From Comamonas sp. 26 (lineage in GTDB: Bacteria > Pseudomonadota > Gammaproteobacteria > Burkholderiales > Burkholderiaceae_C), in assembly GCF_002754475.1 (NCBI RefSeq), contig NZ_PEFL01000003.1, positions 434,001 through 498,000 on the forward strand: DNA of 64,000 nt. The letters are read 5' to 3'. The position numbers and the translations under genes were made by a program. Shown here in pieces: positions 37,393-46,343 of this stretch (position 1 is the first letter of the stretch; the number at the start of each line of letters is the position of its first letter). The notes beneath the pieces were generated by a model that saw only the letters and a program-made list of their open reading frames with translations, was not told the origin of the DNA and did not search any database.

Positions 37393-38469
37393 ATGAGCCA
37401 GCTGCACACCACCCCCGCCTACACCCGAGCCCAGGAACTGCCTGCCACGCTTGCCAAGCGACTTGTCATTCTGGACGGTGCCATGGGCACCATGATTCAG
37501 CGTTTCAAGCTGGGCGAGGCCCAGTACCGTGGCCAAGGCTATGCCGGTGCCGATGGTGCGGGCGACCGCTTCACGGACTTTGCCTACGACGTCAAAGGCA
37601 ACAACGAGCTGCTGTCGATCACGCGTCCCGATGTGATTAGCGACATCCATGAAAAATATCTGGCAGCTGGTGCCGATCTGATCGAGACCAACACCTTTGG
37701 TGCGACCACGATTGCGCAGGATGACTATCACATGGCCGATCTGGCCTATGAGATGAACCTGAAAAGCGCCCAGCTGGCCCGTGCAGCTTGCGACAAGTAC
37801 AGCACGCCGGATCACAAGCGCTATGTGGCGGGTGCTCTGGGCCCCACGCCCAAGACCGCATCCATCAGCCCCGATGTGAACGACCCTGCGGCGCGCAACG
37901 TCACGTTTGAATCGCTGCGCAAAGCCTATCTGGAGCAGACGCTGGCGCTGATCGAAGGTGGCGCTGACGTGATTCTGGTCGAGACGATTTTCGATACCCT
38001 GAACGCCAAGGCCGCGCTGTTTGCGGTGGATGAAGCGTTTGAGCAAACCGGCCAGCGGTTGCCCATCATGATCAGCGGCACGGTGACTGATGCCTCGGGC
38101 CGTATTTTGAGCGGCCAGACTGTGACGGCCTTCTGGCACAGCGTGCGCCATGCCAATCCGCTGTCGATTGGCCTTAACTGCGCTTTGGGTGCCACGCTGA
38201 TGCGCCCCTATGTGCAAGAGCTGGCCAAGGCCGCGCCTGATACCTTCATCAGCTGCTACCCCAATGCCGGCCTGCCCAACCCCATGAGCGACACCGGCTT
38301 TGACGAGACGCCCGAGATCACCAGCCGCCTGGTGCACGAGTTCGCGGCCGAAGGTCTGGTCAACATCGTGGGTGGCTGCTGCGGCACTACGCCTGACCAC
38401 ATTGGTGCCATCGCCCAGGCGGTGCAGAGCACCACCACGCGCAAGCTCTTCTATCCGGCGGAAGCCTGA
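37393..38469 (+). CDS. metH1: methionine synthase, homocysteine-binding module
   Basis: This 358-residue protein equals the N-terminal zinc/homocysteine domain of Met[17 protein letters not shown] near the start, the first zinc cysteine in LNCALG, and the cysteine pair in [12 protein letters not shown]. It complements the larger protein encoded at 5.2-7.9 kb, which lacks exactly this module. Many Burkholderiales split MetH into adjacent genes; here the parts are about 29 kb apart and this one has no SAH riboswitch. A TACAAT -10-like hexamer lies only 9 bases before the ATG, so its transcript may have almost no leader. Confidence 0.94.
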   Translation: MSQLHTTPAYTRAQELPATLAKRLVILDGAMGTMIQRFKLGEAQYRGQGYAGADGAGDRFTDFAYDVKGNNELLSITRPDVISDIHEKYLAAGADLIETNTFGATTIAQDDYHMADLAYEMNLKSAQLARAACDKYSTPDHKRYVAGALGPTPKTASISPDVNDPAARNVTFESLRKAYLEQTLALIEGGADVILVETIFDTLNAKAALFAVDEAFEQTGQRLPIMISGTVTDASGRILSGQTVTAFWHSVRHANPLSIGLNCALGATLMRPYVQELAKAAPDTFISCYPNAGLPNPMSDTGFDETPEITSRLVHEFAAEGLVNIVGGCCGTTPDHIGAIAQAVQSTTTRKLFYPAEA

Positions 38470-38481
38470 TTTCAAGCCAAA

Positions 38482-38531
38482 CAAGGCTCAAACGCTTATG
38501 TATCAAGCGTTTGAAGCTCTGTTTTTGATAG
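38482..38531. repeat. dispersed palindromic repeat, copy 6
   Basis: AAACGCTTATGTATCAAGCG with the flanking GAAGCTCTGTTTTTGATAG, in the gap between the small metH gene and the next gene. It is closely related to copy 9. Confidence 0.7.
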
Positions 38532-38599
38532 TCTCTTTCGCAGACTGGCAGGGCTGCACAATGACGCAATCCCTGTTTTGCGATTGACTCTGGACTGCC

Positions 38600-39781
38600 A
38601 TGACTGAGCCCCTGCGCCCCATCACTCCCGTATTGCCGGTTTCTGTCCCCACGGGGCAGACTCAGGTGGCTGCGGGCGCGCTGGCGGCGGTTCCTGCAGC
38701 CGCTTTGCCCGCTACGGAGCAGGTGCAGCCCACACAGCCCGCAGCACCTGTGACGAGCAGCGTGCAATGGTCAGCGCAGACCTTGCAAAACCTCAAGTTG
38801 CAAGCCTTTGAGCATTTGATTGCCCAGCTGGCCCTGCAAATTCAAGGCAGCCCCGGCGCACCCGCGGCCACATGGCCCACGCAAGGTCTGCCTGCGGCCA
38901 CGCAACAGTTTTTACAAAACCTGCTGGCGCAGATTCAGGTCACGGTTCAAGGCCAGACTCAGCCTTTGCAATTGCTGGCCGGGCAGCAGGGCTCGGTGGC
39001 GTTGATGCAGGCTCTGGTTCAGGCGGCTTCAGCGCAATCAGGTTCGACCTCGCCCAGCGTCATCCCACCCAGCTCGGCCTTGCAAACGGCGGCGGCACTG
39101 TCGCCCACGGCGGCCGCCGCACTGGAGCAAGCGGGCCACAGCCCTGCAGCCGCCGCAACTGCCCCGCGCCTGCCACTGCTGCAAAACTGGCTGGTGCAGC
39201 AAGGCACGCTGGTCACCCCGCAAGGCGAGCGCGGCTTTTCGCTGACGCTGCAAGTGCCTGCTGCATGGGCCCAGGCGGTGGGGGCTGCTTTGCCTTCTCC
39301 CTCTCTTTCACCTTCTGCCAGCCCTGCGCAAGGAATGGCTCCCATGCGCTTGCCGGTGGCTGAGCTGTCTGCACTCTCCAGCGGCCCGCTGGCGCTGGTC
39401 TTGCAGCCGCAAGGGGCTGTTGCAGGCGCGGCCTCAGGGCTTGCTACCAGCGCTTTGCTCTGGTTGGAGCTGCAACCTGTCAGCGCCGCAGCAGCTCAAT
39501 CGACTCCGGCTCAGCTTGCTGGTCTGCCGCTGGCCATGCCTGCGCCCGCGCTGGCGCAAGAGGTGCAGCAACTGCTGCAAAACAAGTCAGATCCCTGGCT
39601 GATGATGGCGGCCGCGCAGGCTGCCAATGCCCTGCCCATACCGCGCCGCAATAGTGAGCACCGCTCGCATTTGTGCATGACGGAAGGTTGCCAGTATCAA
39701 GGGCAGGCCCCCTGTGCCCAGCCTTTTTGCAGTGAGATGAATCGCATCTGGGCCAGCGCGCGTATTGCTCCTGGTCGCTGA
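38600..39781 (+). CDS. Ala/Gln/Pro-rich protein with four-cysteine tail
   Basis: This 393-residue protein has no family I can name with confidence. Most of it is Ala/Gln/Pro/Ser-rich, with amphipathic segments (LKLQAFEHLIAQLALQI, FLQNLLAQIQVTV) reminiscent of FliK-like hook-length proteins, but I do not see that family's C-terminal core clearly. The end is distinctive: Cys residues spaced C-x4-C-x7-C-x4-C (CMTEGC then CAQPFC), a possible zinc site. No signal peptide or membrane helix is seen. It is followed by a strong terminator, which supports a real gene. Confidence 0.6.
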   Translation: MTEPLRPITPVLPVSVPTGQTQVAAGALAAVPAAALPATEQVQPTQPAAPVTSSVQWSAQTLQNLKLQAFEHLIAQLALQIQGSPGAPAATWPTQGLPAATQQFLQNLLAQIQVTVQGQTQPLQLLAGQQGSVALMQALVQAASAQSGSTSPSVIPPSSALQTAAALSPTAAAALEQAGHSPAAAATAPRLPLLQNWLVQQGTLVTPQGERGFSLTLQVPAAWAQAVGAALPSPSLSPSASPAQGMAPMRLPVAELSALSSGPLALVLQPQGAVAGAASGLATSALLWLELQPVSAAAAQSTPAQLAGLPLAMPAPALAQEVQQLLQNKSDPWLMMAAAQAANALPIPRRNSEHRSHLCMTEGCQYQGQAPCAQPFCSEMNRIWASARIAPGR

Positions 39782-39836
39782 ACCAAGCTGACGCAGGGCT
39801 GGACCTGGTACTGCCTAGGCTTTGATAATGCATCGG

Positions 39837-39865
39837 TTGCCTGCTTTTTACGCAGGCAATTTTTT
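39837..39865 (+). terminator. rho-independent terminator
   Basis: The stem TTGCCTGC / GCAGGCAA with a seven-base loop and a following T run, 55 bases after the four-cysteine protein's stop. Confidence 0.88.
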
Positions 39866-39995
39866 GGCCGGAATGGGCAGCTGCGCTGCCATCTCACAGT
39901 CCGGCTGTCCTCTGGCACAGGGTGCACCCTGTCCATCCCAAGCTCCCGGCCTTGCCTGGCGAGCACATATTGCACAATTCAAGGAGACCCCCGGC

Positions 39996-40988
39996 ATGCG
40001 CTTGCGTATTGGCATTGCTTGTTCCACATGTTTCACTCTTTTGTCGCTGACCTTGCCTGCGGCGGCGCAGTCCAGCGTTAGCATCGGCGGCCTGATCGAC
40101 GGTGGCCTCTATCGCGGCTTTGACGGTACGGCTCAGGCTGGCACGATTCAGCGCAGCAATCTGGCCATTGCCGGCTGGGAAGATCTGGGCGGCGGCCTCA
40201 AGGCCACGTTCCGCCTGAGCGCGCGCTTTGATATCGACACTGGGCGCATGGAAGACCAAGGCAGCAAGCCGTTCTGGCATGACGAATCCACGGTAGGGCT
40301 GCAAGGCGGCTTTGGTCATCTGCGCATGGGGCGCGCGCTGTCGGCCATGTGGTCGCAGGACTGGAAGTTTGACCCCTGGGCCAACTTCAACCGCATCTCC
40401 TCTCCTGCCTGGTACCAGTGGCATTACCTCACGCCTACCGACCGTTACAGCAACAACGGCGCGGCCGAATACGGGCGCATGGCCAATGGCCTCTTTTACG
40501 ACTCGCCGACCTTCGGCGGCTTCACTATGCACCTGAGTGCCTCGCCAGAGCGCACCGAGACCCCGCTGACCTTGCGTCGCGAAGGCCGTGGCTACTCGGC
40601 ATCGCTCAACTACGACTCGGACAGCCTGAGCGGCATGCTGGCCTTCGAGCGCAATGGCAGCGGCGACAAGGACACATTTGCGGCAGCCAAGTACCGCTTT
40701 GGTGCGGCCGCTGTCATGGCTGCCTGGGACTATTCGCGCGTGGCTCAGACTTCGCTGTCTGCCAAGGCGGTGACGCTGGGGGCCACTTACCAGATGGGTG
40801 CGACCACGCTGAAGGCGGGCTATGGCCGCCAGACCATGCAGGAGCAGACCAATCACTTTTATTCGCTGGGGGCGGACTACGCACTGTCCAAGCGCAGCAC
40901 GCTGTACGCCAGCATTGGCCGCAAGAGCTATGAGTACGGAGCTGACTCGGGGACTTCGTTTGGCGTGGGCATGGCGCACGCTTTCTGA
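39996..40988 (+). CDS. Gram-negative porin, paralogue 1
   Basis: This 330-residue outer-membrane porin has a signal peptide (cleavage after LPAAAQ, about residue 25) and then the Burkholderiales porin pattern: SSVSIGGLIDGGLYR first strand, WEDLGGGLKATFRL, FWHDESTVGLQGGFGHLRMGR, and the C-terminal GVGMAHAF ending in Phe for barrel assembly. It is about 55-60% alike by eye to the second porin at 42.7 kb; bioB lies between them. AAGGAG precedes the ATG. Pore specificity cannot be inferred. Confidence 0.92.
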   Translation: MRLRIGIACSTCFTLLSLTLPAAAQSSVSIGGLIDGGLYRGFDGTAQAGTIQRSNLAIAGWEDLGGGLKATFRLSARFDIDTGRMEDQGSKPFWHDESTVGLQGGFGHLRMGRALSAMWSQDWKFDPWANFNRISSPAWYQWHYLTPTDRYSNNGAAEYGRMANGLFYDSPTFGGFTMHLSASPERTETPLTLRREGRGYSASLNYDSDSLSGMLAFERNGSGDKDTFAAAKYRFGAAAVMAAWDYSRVAQTSLSAKAVTLGATYQMGATTLKAGYGRQTMQEQTNHFYSLGADYALSKRSTLYASIGRKSYEYGADSGTSFGVGMAHAF

Positions 40989-41103
40989 GTTTGTTCAGCG
41001 TCCCCAAGGCAGCTGCCTGCTGCGGCTTGGGGCTCCCATGAATGGCCCGCAGCTTTTGTAGGAATTAAATCGGCCAGTTTCTGGGCTGGAGCTGCCTATT
41101 TTG

Positions 41104-41133
41104 AAAGGGCGCGCAATGATTTGCGCGCCCTTT
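41104..41133 (+). terminator. terminator-like hairpin after porin 1
   Basis: AAAGGGCGCGCAA / TTGCGCGCCCTTT is a 13-bp perfect stem with a four-base loop. The downstream T run is short, so termination strength is uncertain. Confidence 0.7.
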
Positions 41134-41146
41134 ATTGCCTTCTGGA

Positions 41147-41179
41147 GACAAAAAATCGTTAAAACCGCGATTTTTTGTC
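41147..41179. repeat. 12-bp perfect inverted repeat of unknown role
   Basis: GACAAAAAATCG and CGATTTTTTGTC flank a nine-base centre. It could be a weak second terminator, a protein site or a decayed element end. Confidence 0.6.
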
Positions 41180-41446
41180 GCCATCGTCGCTCTTTGTCGG
41201 TGATTTTTGAGCGGGGCCGAGCTTTGAATGCCGAGAGTTGGCGGCACAAGCACTGCAATTGCTGCAAGTTATCGGTGGCTGCTTTGAAAAAGGTCTGATT
41301 GGCGTCTAAGTTCGCGCAAATTGCGCACAAAGATGATGCATATTTTTGCAACGTCAGGTGCTGCGACTATTTGCATGTGGCCTCTGTAAGGCATTGATTT
41401 TTTTGACCAAAATGCGCTGTATTCCCCCGATTGAGGAGAGACAGCC

Positions 41447-42514
41447 ATGTCCTATAACGAGTCCGAGACCCTTGTGCATGTCGGCGAGGCGCAAGCCGCA
41501 GCAGCCTCCACCCAGACCATGCACTGGCATGCACCCGCCAAGGGCAGTGCCGTGCCCGAGCAGCAGCGCTGGCCTGTGGAGGCGGTGCAGCAACTGCTGG
41601 ACATGCCCTTTATGGACCTGATGCACCAGGCTCAGAGCGTGCACCGCGAAAACTGGCCTGCAGGCGAGATCGAGCTGGCGACGCTGCTGTCGGTCAAGAC
41701 CGGTGGCTGTCCCGAGAACTGTGGCTACTGCCCTCAGTCTGCGGAGTTTGATACGGGCGTGAAGGCCGAAAAGCTGATGAGCGTGGAGGAAGTCACCCGC
41801 GCCGCCAAGGCCGCGCAGGATGCGGGAGCCACGCGTTTTTGCATGGGGGCCGCCTGGCGTGCGCCCAAGGACCGTGACATCGAAAAGATGAACGAGCTGA
41901 TTGGCGCCGTAAAGGGGCTGGGCATGCAGACCTGCGCCACGCTGGGCATGTTGCAGCCGCATCAGGCGGAGTCCTTGCGTGATGCGGGGCTGGATTACTA
42001 CAACCACAACCTCGACACCGCGCCTGAGTACTACAAGGACGTTGTCAGCACCCGCCAGTACCAGGACCGGCTGGATACGCTGGCAGCGGTACGGGGCGCA
42101 GGCATCAGCGTGTGCTGCGGCGGCATCATCGGCATGGGCGAGACAGAAGTGCACCGCGCAGGCTTGATCGCCCAGCTGGCAAATATGGAGCCTTACCCCG
42201 AGTCCGTGCCCATCAACAGCCTGGTGCCCGTGCCCGGCACGCCGCTGGCGGACAGTGACCCGGTGGACCCCCTCGACTTTGTGCGCGTGATTGCTGTGGC
42301 CCGCATCACCATGCCCAAGGCGCGCGTGCGCCTGTCTGCAGGCCGCCAGCAGCTGGGCGAAGCCGTGCAGACCCTGTGCTTTATGGCGGGTGCCAATTCC
42401 ATCTTCTATGGCGACAAGTTGCTCGTCACTGGCAACCCTGATGTGGAAGCCGACACCTCGCTGATGCGCAAGCTGGGCCTCAAAGGCCTCAAGACTGCGC
42501 AGGCACAGGCCTGA
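41447..42514 (+). CDS. bioB: biotin synthase
   Basis: This 355-residue radical SAM enzyme inserts sulfur into dethiobiotin. The 4Fe-4S cluster cysteines are in [13 protein letters not shown], and the auxiliary cluster ligands include Cys in FCMGAAW and [11 protein letters not shown] plus Arg in RVRLSAGRQ. The N-terminal 45 residues are longer than in E. coli BioB (346). No other bio genes are adjacent; it sits alone between two porin paralogues. GAGGAG lies before the ATG. Confidence 0.96.
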   Translation: MSYNESETLVHVGEAQAAAASTQTMHWHAPAKGSAVPEQQRWPVEAVQQLLDMPFMDLMHQAQSVHRENWPAGEIELATLLSVKTGGCPENCGYCPQSAEFDTGVKAEKLMSVEEVTRAAKAAQDAGATRFCMGAAWRAPKDRDIEKMNELIGAVKGLGMQTCATLGMLQPHQAESLRDAGLDYYNHNLDTAPEYYKDVVSTRQYQDRLDTLAAVRGAGISVCCGGIIGMGETEVHRAGLIAQLANMEPYPESVPINSLVPVPGTPLADSDPVDPLDFVRVIAVARITMPKARVRLSAGRQQLGEAVQTLCFMAGANSIFYGDKLLVTGNPDVEADTSLMRKLGLKGLKTAQAQA

Positions 42515-42519
42515 CTTAT

Positions 42520-42571
42520 CGATTTGATAGCTGCTAGCGCTTGATGAATAAGCGCTAGAGGCCTTTTCTAT
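42520..42571. repeat. dispersed palindromic repeat, copy 7
   Basis: The best-preserved copy (TTTGATAGCTGCTAGCGCTT then GATGAATAAGCGCTAGAGGC). CTAGCGCTT and AAGCGCTAG are exact inverted arms around a short loop. It lies directly after the bioB stop. Confidence 0.8.
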
Positions 42572-42694
42572 TCAAAAAACCGCTCGCTGGCGCTGGATGG
42601 CGCCAGCGGCGTTGCGGCGTGCCTTGATGCAGATGAGAGGTCTGCAGGGCGCAGCCTTGCCTGAAAAACAAGCAATCTCCCGAAGGAATTTCTC

Positions 42695-43672
42695 ATGAAC
42701 ATGTCTACCCGTCTGGCCGCCCTGTGCCTGCTGGCTGCGCCGCTGGGCAGTGCGCTGGCGCAGGACTCCAAAGTGCAGATCAGCGGCTTTCTGGACCTTG
42801 GCATGTACCGCGACTTTAGCGGCACGGCTCAGCTGGGCACGATTCAGCGCAGTCACGTTACGTTTTCGGGCGAAGAAGACCTGGGCGGTGGACTCAAGAC
42901 CACGTTTCGCCTCAGCCACCGGCTGGAGCTGGATTCGGGCCAGAGCGAAGGCAGTGGGCAAAAACCGTTCTGGCATGGCGAATCGACGGTGGGCCTCAAG
43001 GGTGGCTGGGGTCATGTGCGCATGGGCCGCGCTCTGTCTGCCCTGTGGGCGCATGACTGGAAGTTTGACCCCTGGGGTCATATGAACCGCGTGGCTTCAT
43101 CGGCCTGGTATCAGTGGTTTTATTACGTGCCTACCGATCGCGTCAGCAACAACGGCGCGCCGGAGTTTGGCCGTACCAGCAACGGCATCTTCTACGACTC
43201 GCCAACCCTTGGCGGCTTTACCCTGCACCTGAGTGGCTCGCCAGAGCGCACGCAAGGCCCGGGCGGCGGCAAGCCTTATGCCGCATCGCTGGAGTATGCG
43301 CAGGGCCCGCTGGCTGGAATGCTGGCGTTTGATCGCAATGGCAGCGGCGATCATGCTTCGTTTGTTGCCGCTAAATATCGCTGGGGTGATACGACCTTGA
43401 TGACTTCTTATGACGACAGCCGCAGGGCACAGAATCAGGGGCGATCACGCGTGATGTCTGTTGGTGCCACGCACAAGCTGGATGCGCAGACCACGCTCAA
43501 GACCGGAGTGGGCCGCCAGAAGCTCAATGACGACACCAATCTGTTTTATTCGCTGGGGGCGGACTATGCCTTGTCCAAACGCACCATCTTGTATGCAAAC
43601 CTCGGGCATCAGCGGCCTGAGCAAAAGGGTTCTAAAACGTCCTTTGGCGTAGGTATGTCGCACGCCTTCTAA
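42695..43672 (+). CDS. Gram-negative porin, paralogue 2
   Basis: This 325-residue porin has a signal peptide (ending GSALAQ, about residue 23), matching blocks EEDLGGGLKTTFRLSH and FWHGESTVGLKGGWGHVRMGR, and the terminal GVGMSHAF. It is clearly the product of a duplication shared with the porin before bioB; loop regions (GPGGGKP against TPLTLRREGR) differ most, suggesting altered pore selectivity. GAAGGAAT precedes the ATG. A bidirectional terminator follows. Confidence 0.93.
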   Translation: MNMSTRLAALCLLAAPLGSALAQDSKVQISGFLDLGMYRDFSGTAQLGTIQRSHVTFSGEEDLGGGLKTTFRLSHRLELDSGQSEGSGQKPFWHGESTVGLKGGWGHVRMGRALSALWAHDWKFDPWGHMNRVASSAWYQWFYYVPTDRVSNNGAPEFGRTSNGIFYDSPTLGGFTLHLSGSPERTQGPGGGKPYAASLEYAQGPLAGMLAFDRNGSGDHASFVAAKYRWGDTTLMTSYDDSRRAQNQGRSRVMSVGATHKLDAQTTLKTGVGRQKLNDDTNLFYSLGADYALSKRTILYANLGHQRPEQKGSKTSFGVGMSHAF

Positions 43673-43674
43673 AT

Positions 43675-43704
43675 AAAAAGCCGCTGTGATTGCAGCGGCT
43701 TTTT
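43675..43704. terminator. bidirectional terminator between porin 2 and alr
   Basis: AAAAAGCCGCTG / CAGCGGCTTTTT with a six-base loop and A/T flanks, suitable for both converging genes. Confidence 0.88.
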
Positions 43705-43722
43705 GCGGGGGATAGAGGTGGC

Positions 43723-44829
43723 TTATTTGCCCGCGCCTTCTACGACCTTAGGCACACGCGGGGCAACGGCGCACATCAGCTCATATGCGAGCGTGCCAGC
43801 GGCAGCGGCCACTTCGTCGATGGGCAGCACGGTGCCATTGCTGGCCCGGCCCCACAGCGTGACTTCGCTGCCTATCCTGGCTTTGGGCACGGGGGTCAGG
43901 TCCACGGCCAGCATGTCCATGCTGACGCGGCCCAGTGTGCGGGTACGCACGCCGTCCACCAGCACCGGCGTGCCTGTGGGGCAGACGCGGGGGTAGCCGT
44001 CCGCATAGCCGCAGGCCACCACGCCAAGGCGCAGGGGCTCTGTGCATTCAAAGCGCGAGCCGTAGCCCACGGTATCGCCCGCGTGCAGCTCTTGTGTGGC
44101 GATGATTTTGGATGACAGCGTCATGGCCGGCTCAAGCCCCCAGTGCGCAGCATCATGGTTGGGGAAGTCGGGCGAGCTGCCGTAGAGCACGATGCCGGGG
44201 CGCACCCAGTCGCAGCGCACATCGCCTTCATCGCCGTGCAGCAAGGTGGCAGCGCTGTTGCTGATGCTGCGCTCGCCGGGCAGGTCAAGGGTGGTGGAGT
44301 GAAAGACCTGCAGCTGATGGTCCACGCCATGCTCCGCATCGGCGTCGCTGAAGTGGGTCATGAAGGAGATTTCATCGACCTGAGTCAGCGCGTTCAAGCG
44401 GGCATATGCCGCACGAAAACGCTCGGGTGTAAAGCCCAGCCGGTTCATGCCGCTGTTCATCTTGAGGAACACGCGGTGGCCGATCTGGGTTTTGTGTGCG
44501 GCCAGCCAGTCAATCTGCTCGTCGCAGTGCACGGTATGCCACAGACCTAGTCGTGAGCAGATTTCCAGATCACGCGGCTCGAACACGCCTTCGAGCAGCA
44601 GAATGGGGCCGCGCCAGCCCAGATTGCGCACGCGCTGAGCCTCGTCAAGGTCCAGCATGGCGAAGCCGTCCGTCGCTCGCAGGCCCTCGAATACGTTCTC
44701 GATACCGTGGCCATAAGCGTTGGCTTTGATCACAGACCACAATTTGGCATCGGGTACAGCTTGCTGAACCCGCTCCAGATTGTGGCGAACGGCTTCAGGA
44801 TGGATGGTGGCAATAATGGGACGGGGCAT
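43723..44829 (-). CDS. alr: alanine racemase
   Basis: This 368-residue PLP enzyme interconverts L- and D-alanine for peptidoglycan. PLP binds Lys in WSVIKANAYGHG, the second catalytic base is Tyr in VGYGSRFECTEP, and RVSMDML is the conserved substrate-contact block. I use the ATG for MPRPIIATI because the earlier codon in the same frame is only a TTG. The gene is divergent from lplT with about 130 bases between starts. Confidence 0.95.
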   Translation of the reverse strand: MPRPIIATIHPEAVRHNLERVQQAVPDAKLWSVIKANAYGHGIENVFEGLRATDGFAMLDLDEAQRVRNLGWRGPILLLEGVFEPRDLEICSRLGLWHTVHCDEQIDWLAAHKTQIGHRVFLKMNSGMNRLGFTPERFRAAYARLNALTQVDEISFMTHFSDADAEHGVDHQLQVFHSTTLDLPGERSISNSAATLLHGDEGDVRCDWVRPGIVLYGSSPDFPNHDAAHWGLEPAMTLSSKIIATQELHAGDTVGYGSRFECTEPLRLGVVACGYADGYPRVCPTGTPVLVDGVRTRTLGRVSMDMLAVDLTPVPKARIGSEVTLWGRASNGTVLPIDEVAAAAGTLAYELMCAVAPRVPKVVEGAGK

Positions 44830-44962
44830 GGTTTTTCTCAATCAGACCTGTGGGATTCTGGCACTGTCAGCCCAAGCCTGCGTGATATAACCGCCAGTCA
44901 CTTGCCACAGGGTCTCTTATTTACTCGGCATCGGTACAGCCGGTGCCAGTTACAGCTAATTC

Positions 44963-46264
44963 ATGAAGCGCGGTTTCTACACCATCATGTCGGCGCAGTT
45001 TTTCAGCTCGCTGGCAGACAACGCCTTGTTTGTGACCGCTGTTGAGCTGTTGCGTGCCAATGGTGCTCCTGAATGGCAGCGTGCTGCCCTGGTGCCCATG
45101 TTCGCCCTGTTCTATGTGGTTCTGGCACCTTTCGTCGGCGCATTTGCCGACGCATTGCCCAAGGGCAGAGTCATGCTCATCAGCAACGCCATCAAGGTGG
45201 TCGGCTGTCTGATGATGCTCTTTGGTCATCACCCCCTGATTGCCTATGCAGTCATCGGGCTGGGTGCGGCGGCGTATTCGCCGGCCAAATACGGCATTTT
45301 GACGGAGCTGCTGCCGGCCTCCCAGCTGGTCAAGGCCAATGGCTGGATTGAGGGGCTGACCATCACCTCCATCATTCTGGGCGTGCTGGTGGGCGGGCAA
45401 CTGGTGGGGCCGACCATCTCGCACCACCTGCTGAGCTTTGACTTTCCGTATTTAGACACCGGCGTGGATACGCCCGCCGAAGCCGCAATTGCCGTGCTGA
45501 TCCTGATCTATGCGGTGGCGGCTTGGTTCAACCTGCATATCCCGCTGACCGGCGTGAAAATGCGCCCGCTGCGCGAAGACCCGAGCAAGAGCCTGTTTGG
45601 CAATCTGCTGGGCCTGCTGCCTGACTTCTGGGTCTGCAGCAAGCGCCTGTGGTCAGACAAGCTGGGTCAGATCTCGCTGTCCACCACCACGCTGTTCTGG
45701 GGCGCTTCGGGCAATCTGCGCTACATCGTGCTGGCCTGGGGCGCAGCGGCACTGGGTTACAGCACCACGCAGGCATCGGCGTTGGTAGGTGTGGTCGCCA
45801 TTGGTACGGCTGTTGGTGCGGTACTGGCGTCCATGCGCATGCGACTGGATAACGCCACGCGAGTCATCCCCATGGGCGTGCTCATGGGCGTGCTCGTGGT
45901 CAGCATGATTTACATCGACAACCTCTGGGTGGCCGTGCCTTTCCTCATCCTGCTTGGTGGGCTGGGCGGCTTTCTGGTGGTGCCCATGAACGCGCTGCTG
46001 CAGCACCGCGGCCACAACCTCATGGGCGCGGGCCGCTCGATTGCGGTGCAGAACTTCAACGAGCAACTGGCCATTCTCGCCATGGGCGGCTTCTACAGCC
46101 TGTCTACCAAGATGGGGTTGTCGGCATTTGGTGCCATTACTGTGTTCGGCCTTTTGGTGGCGGGCACCATGGTGCTGATTGGTCTATGGCACTTGAATAA
46201 TCGTAAAAAGCACCCGGCCGAGCTGGAAAAATTGCTGGAAGTCGCCCGCCGAGACTGCCACTAA
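44963..46264 (+). CDS. lplT: lysophospholipid transporter LplT
   Basis: This 433-residue, twelve-helix MFS protein is of the LplT type, which flips lysophospholipids inward across the inner membrane for reacylation. Landmarks are FFSSLADNALFVTAVELL in helix 1, PKGRVMLISNAIKVVG, and YSPAKYGILTELLPASQLVKANGW, characteristic of LplT. The aas acyltransferase that is fused or adjacent in enterobacteria is not next to it here. No strong ribosome site precedes the ATG. Confidence 0.93.
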   Translation: MKRGFYTIMSAQFFSSLADNALFVTAVELLRANGAPEWQRAALVPMFALFYVVLAPFVGAFADALPKGRVMLISNAIKVVGCLMMLFGHHPLIAYAVIGLGAAAYSPAKYGILTELLPASQLVKANGWIEGLTITSIILGVLVGGQLVGPTISHHLLSFDFPYLDTGVDTPAEAAIAVLILIYAVAAWFNLHIPLTGVKMRPLREDPSKSLFGNLLGLLPDFWVCSKRLWSDKLGQISLSTTTLFWGASGNLRYIVLAWGAAALGYSTTQASALVGVVAIGTAVGAVLASMRMRLDNATRVIPMGVLMGVLVVSMIYIDNLWVAVPFLILLGGLGGFLVVPMNALLQHRGHNLMGAGRSIAVQNFNEQLAILAMGGFYSLSTKMGLSAFGAITVFGLLVAGTMVLIGLWHLNNRKKHPAELEKLLEVARRDCH

Positions 46265-46293
46265 AATCCGCAGCCATGCGGCTGCATTTAGTC

Positions 46294-46343
46294 AAAATTG
46301 ATAGCTTCTAGCGCTTTATATATAAGCGTTAGAAGCATTTTTT
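46294..46343. repeat. dispersed palindromic repeat, copy 8
   Basis: AAAATTGATAGCTTCTAGCG plus a mirrored arm TAAGCGTTAGAAGC. It ends exactly where the next gene's ATG begins, so it forms that gene's immediate leader. Confidence 0.75.

Larger units (their letters stand above)
40989..41446. other. non-coding gap between porin 1 and bioB
   Basis: About 460 bases without a gene. It holds a GC-rich terminator-like hairpin (41104-41133), a perfect A/T-rich inverted repeat (41147-41179) and presumably the bioB promoter. I see no BirA site or riboswitch. Confidence 0.55.
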
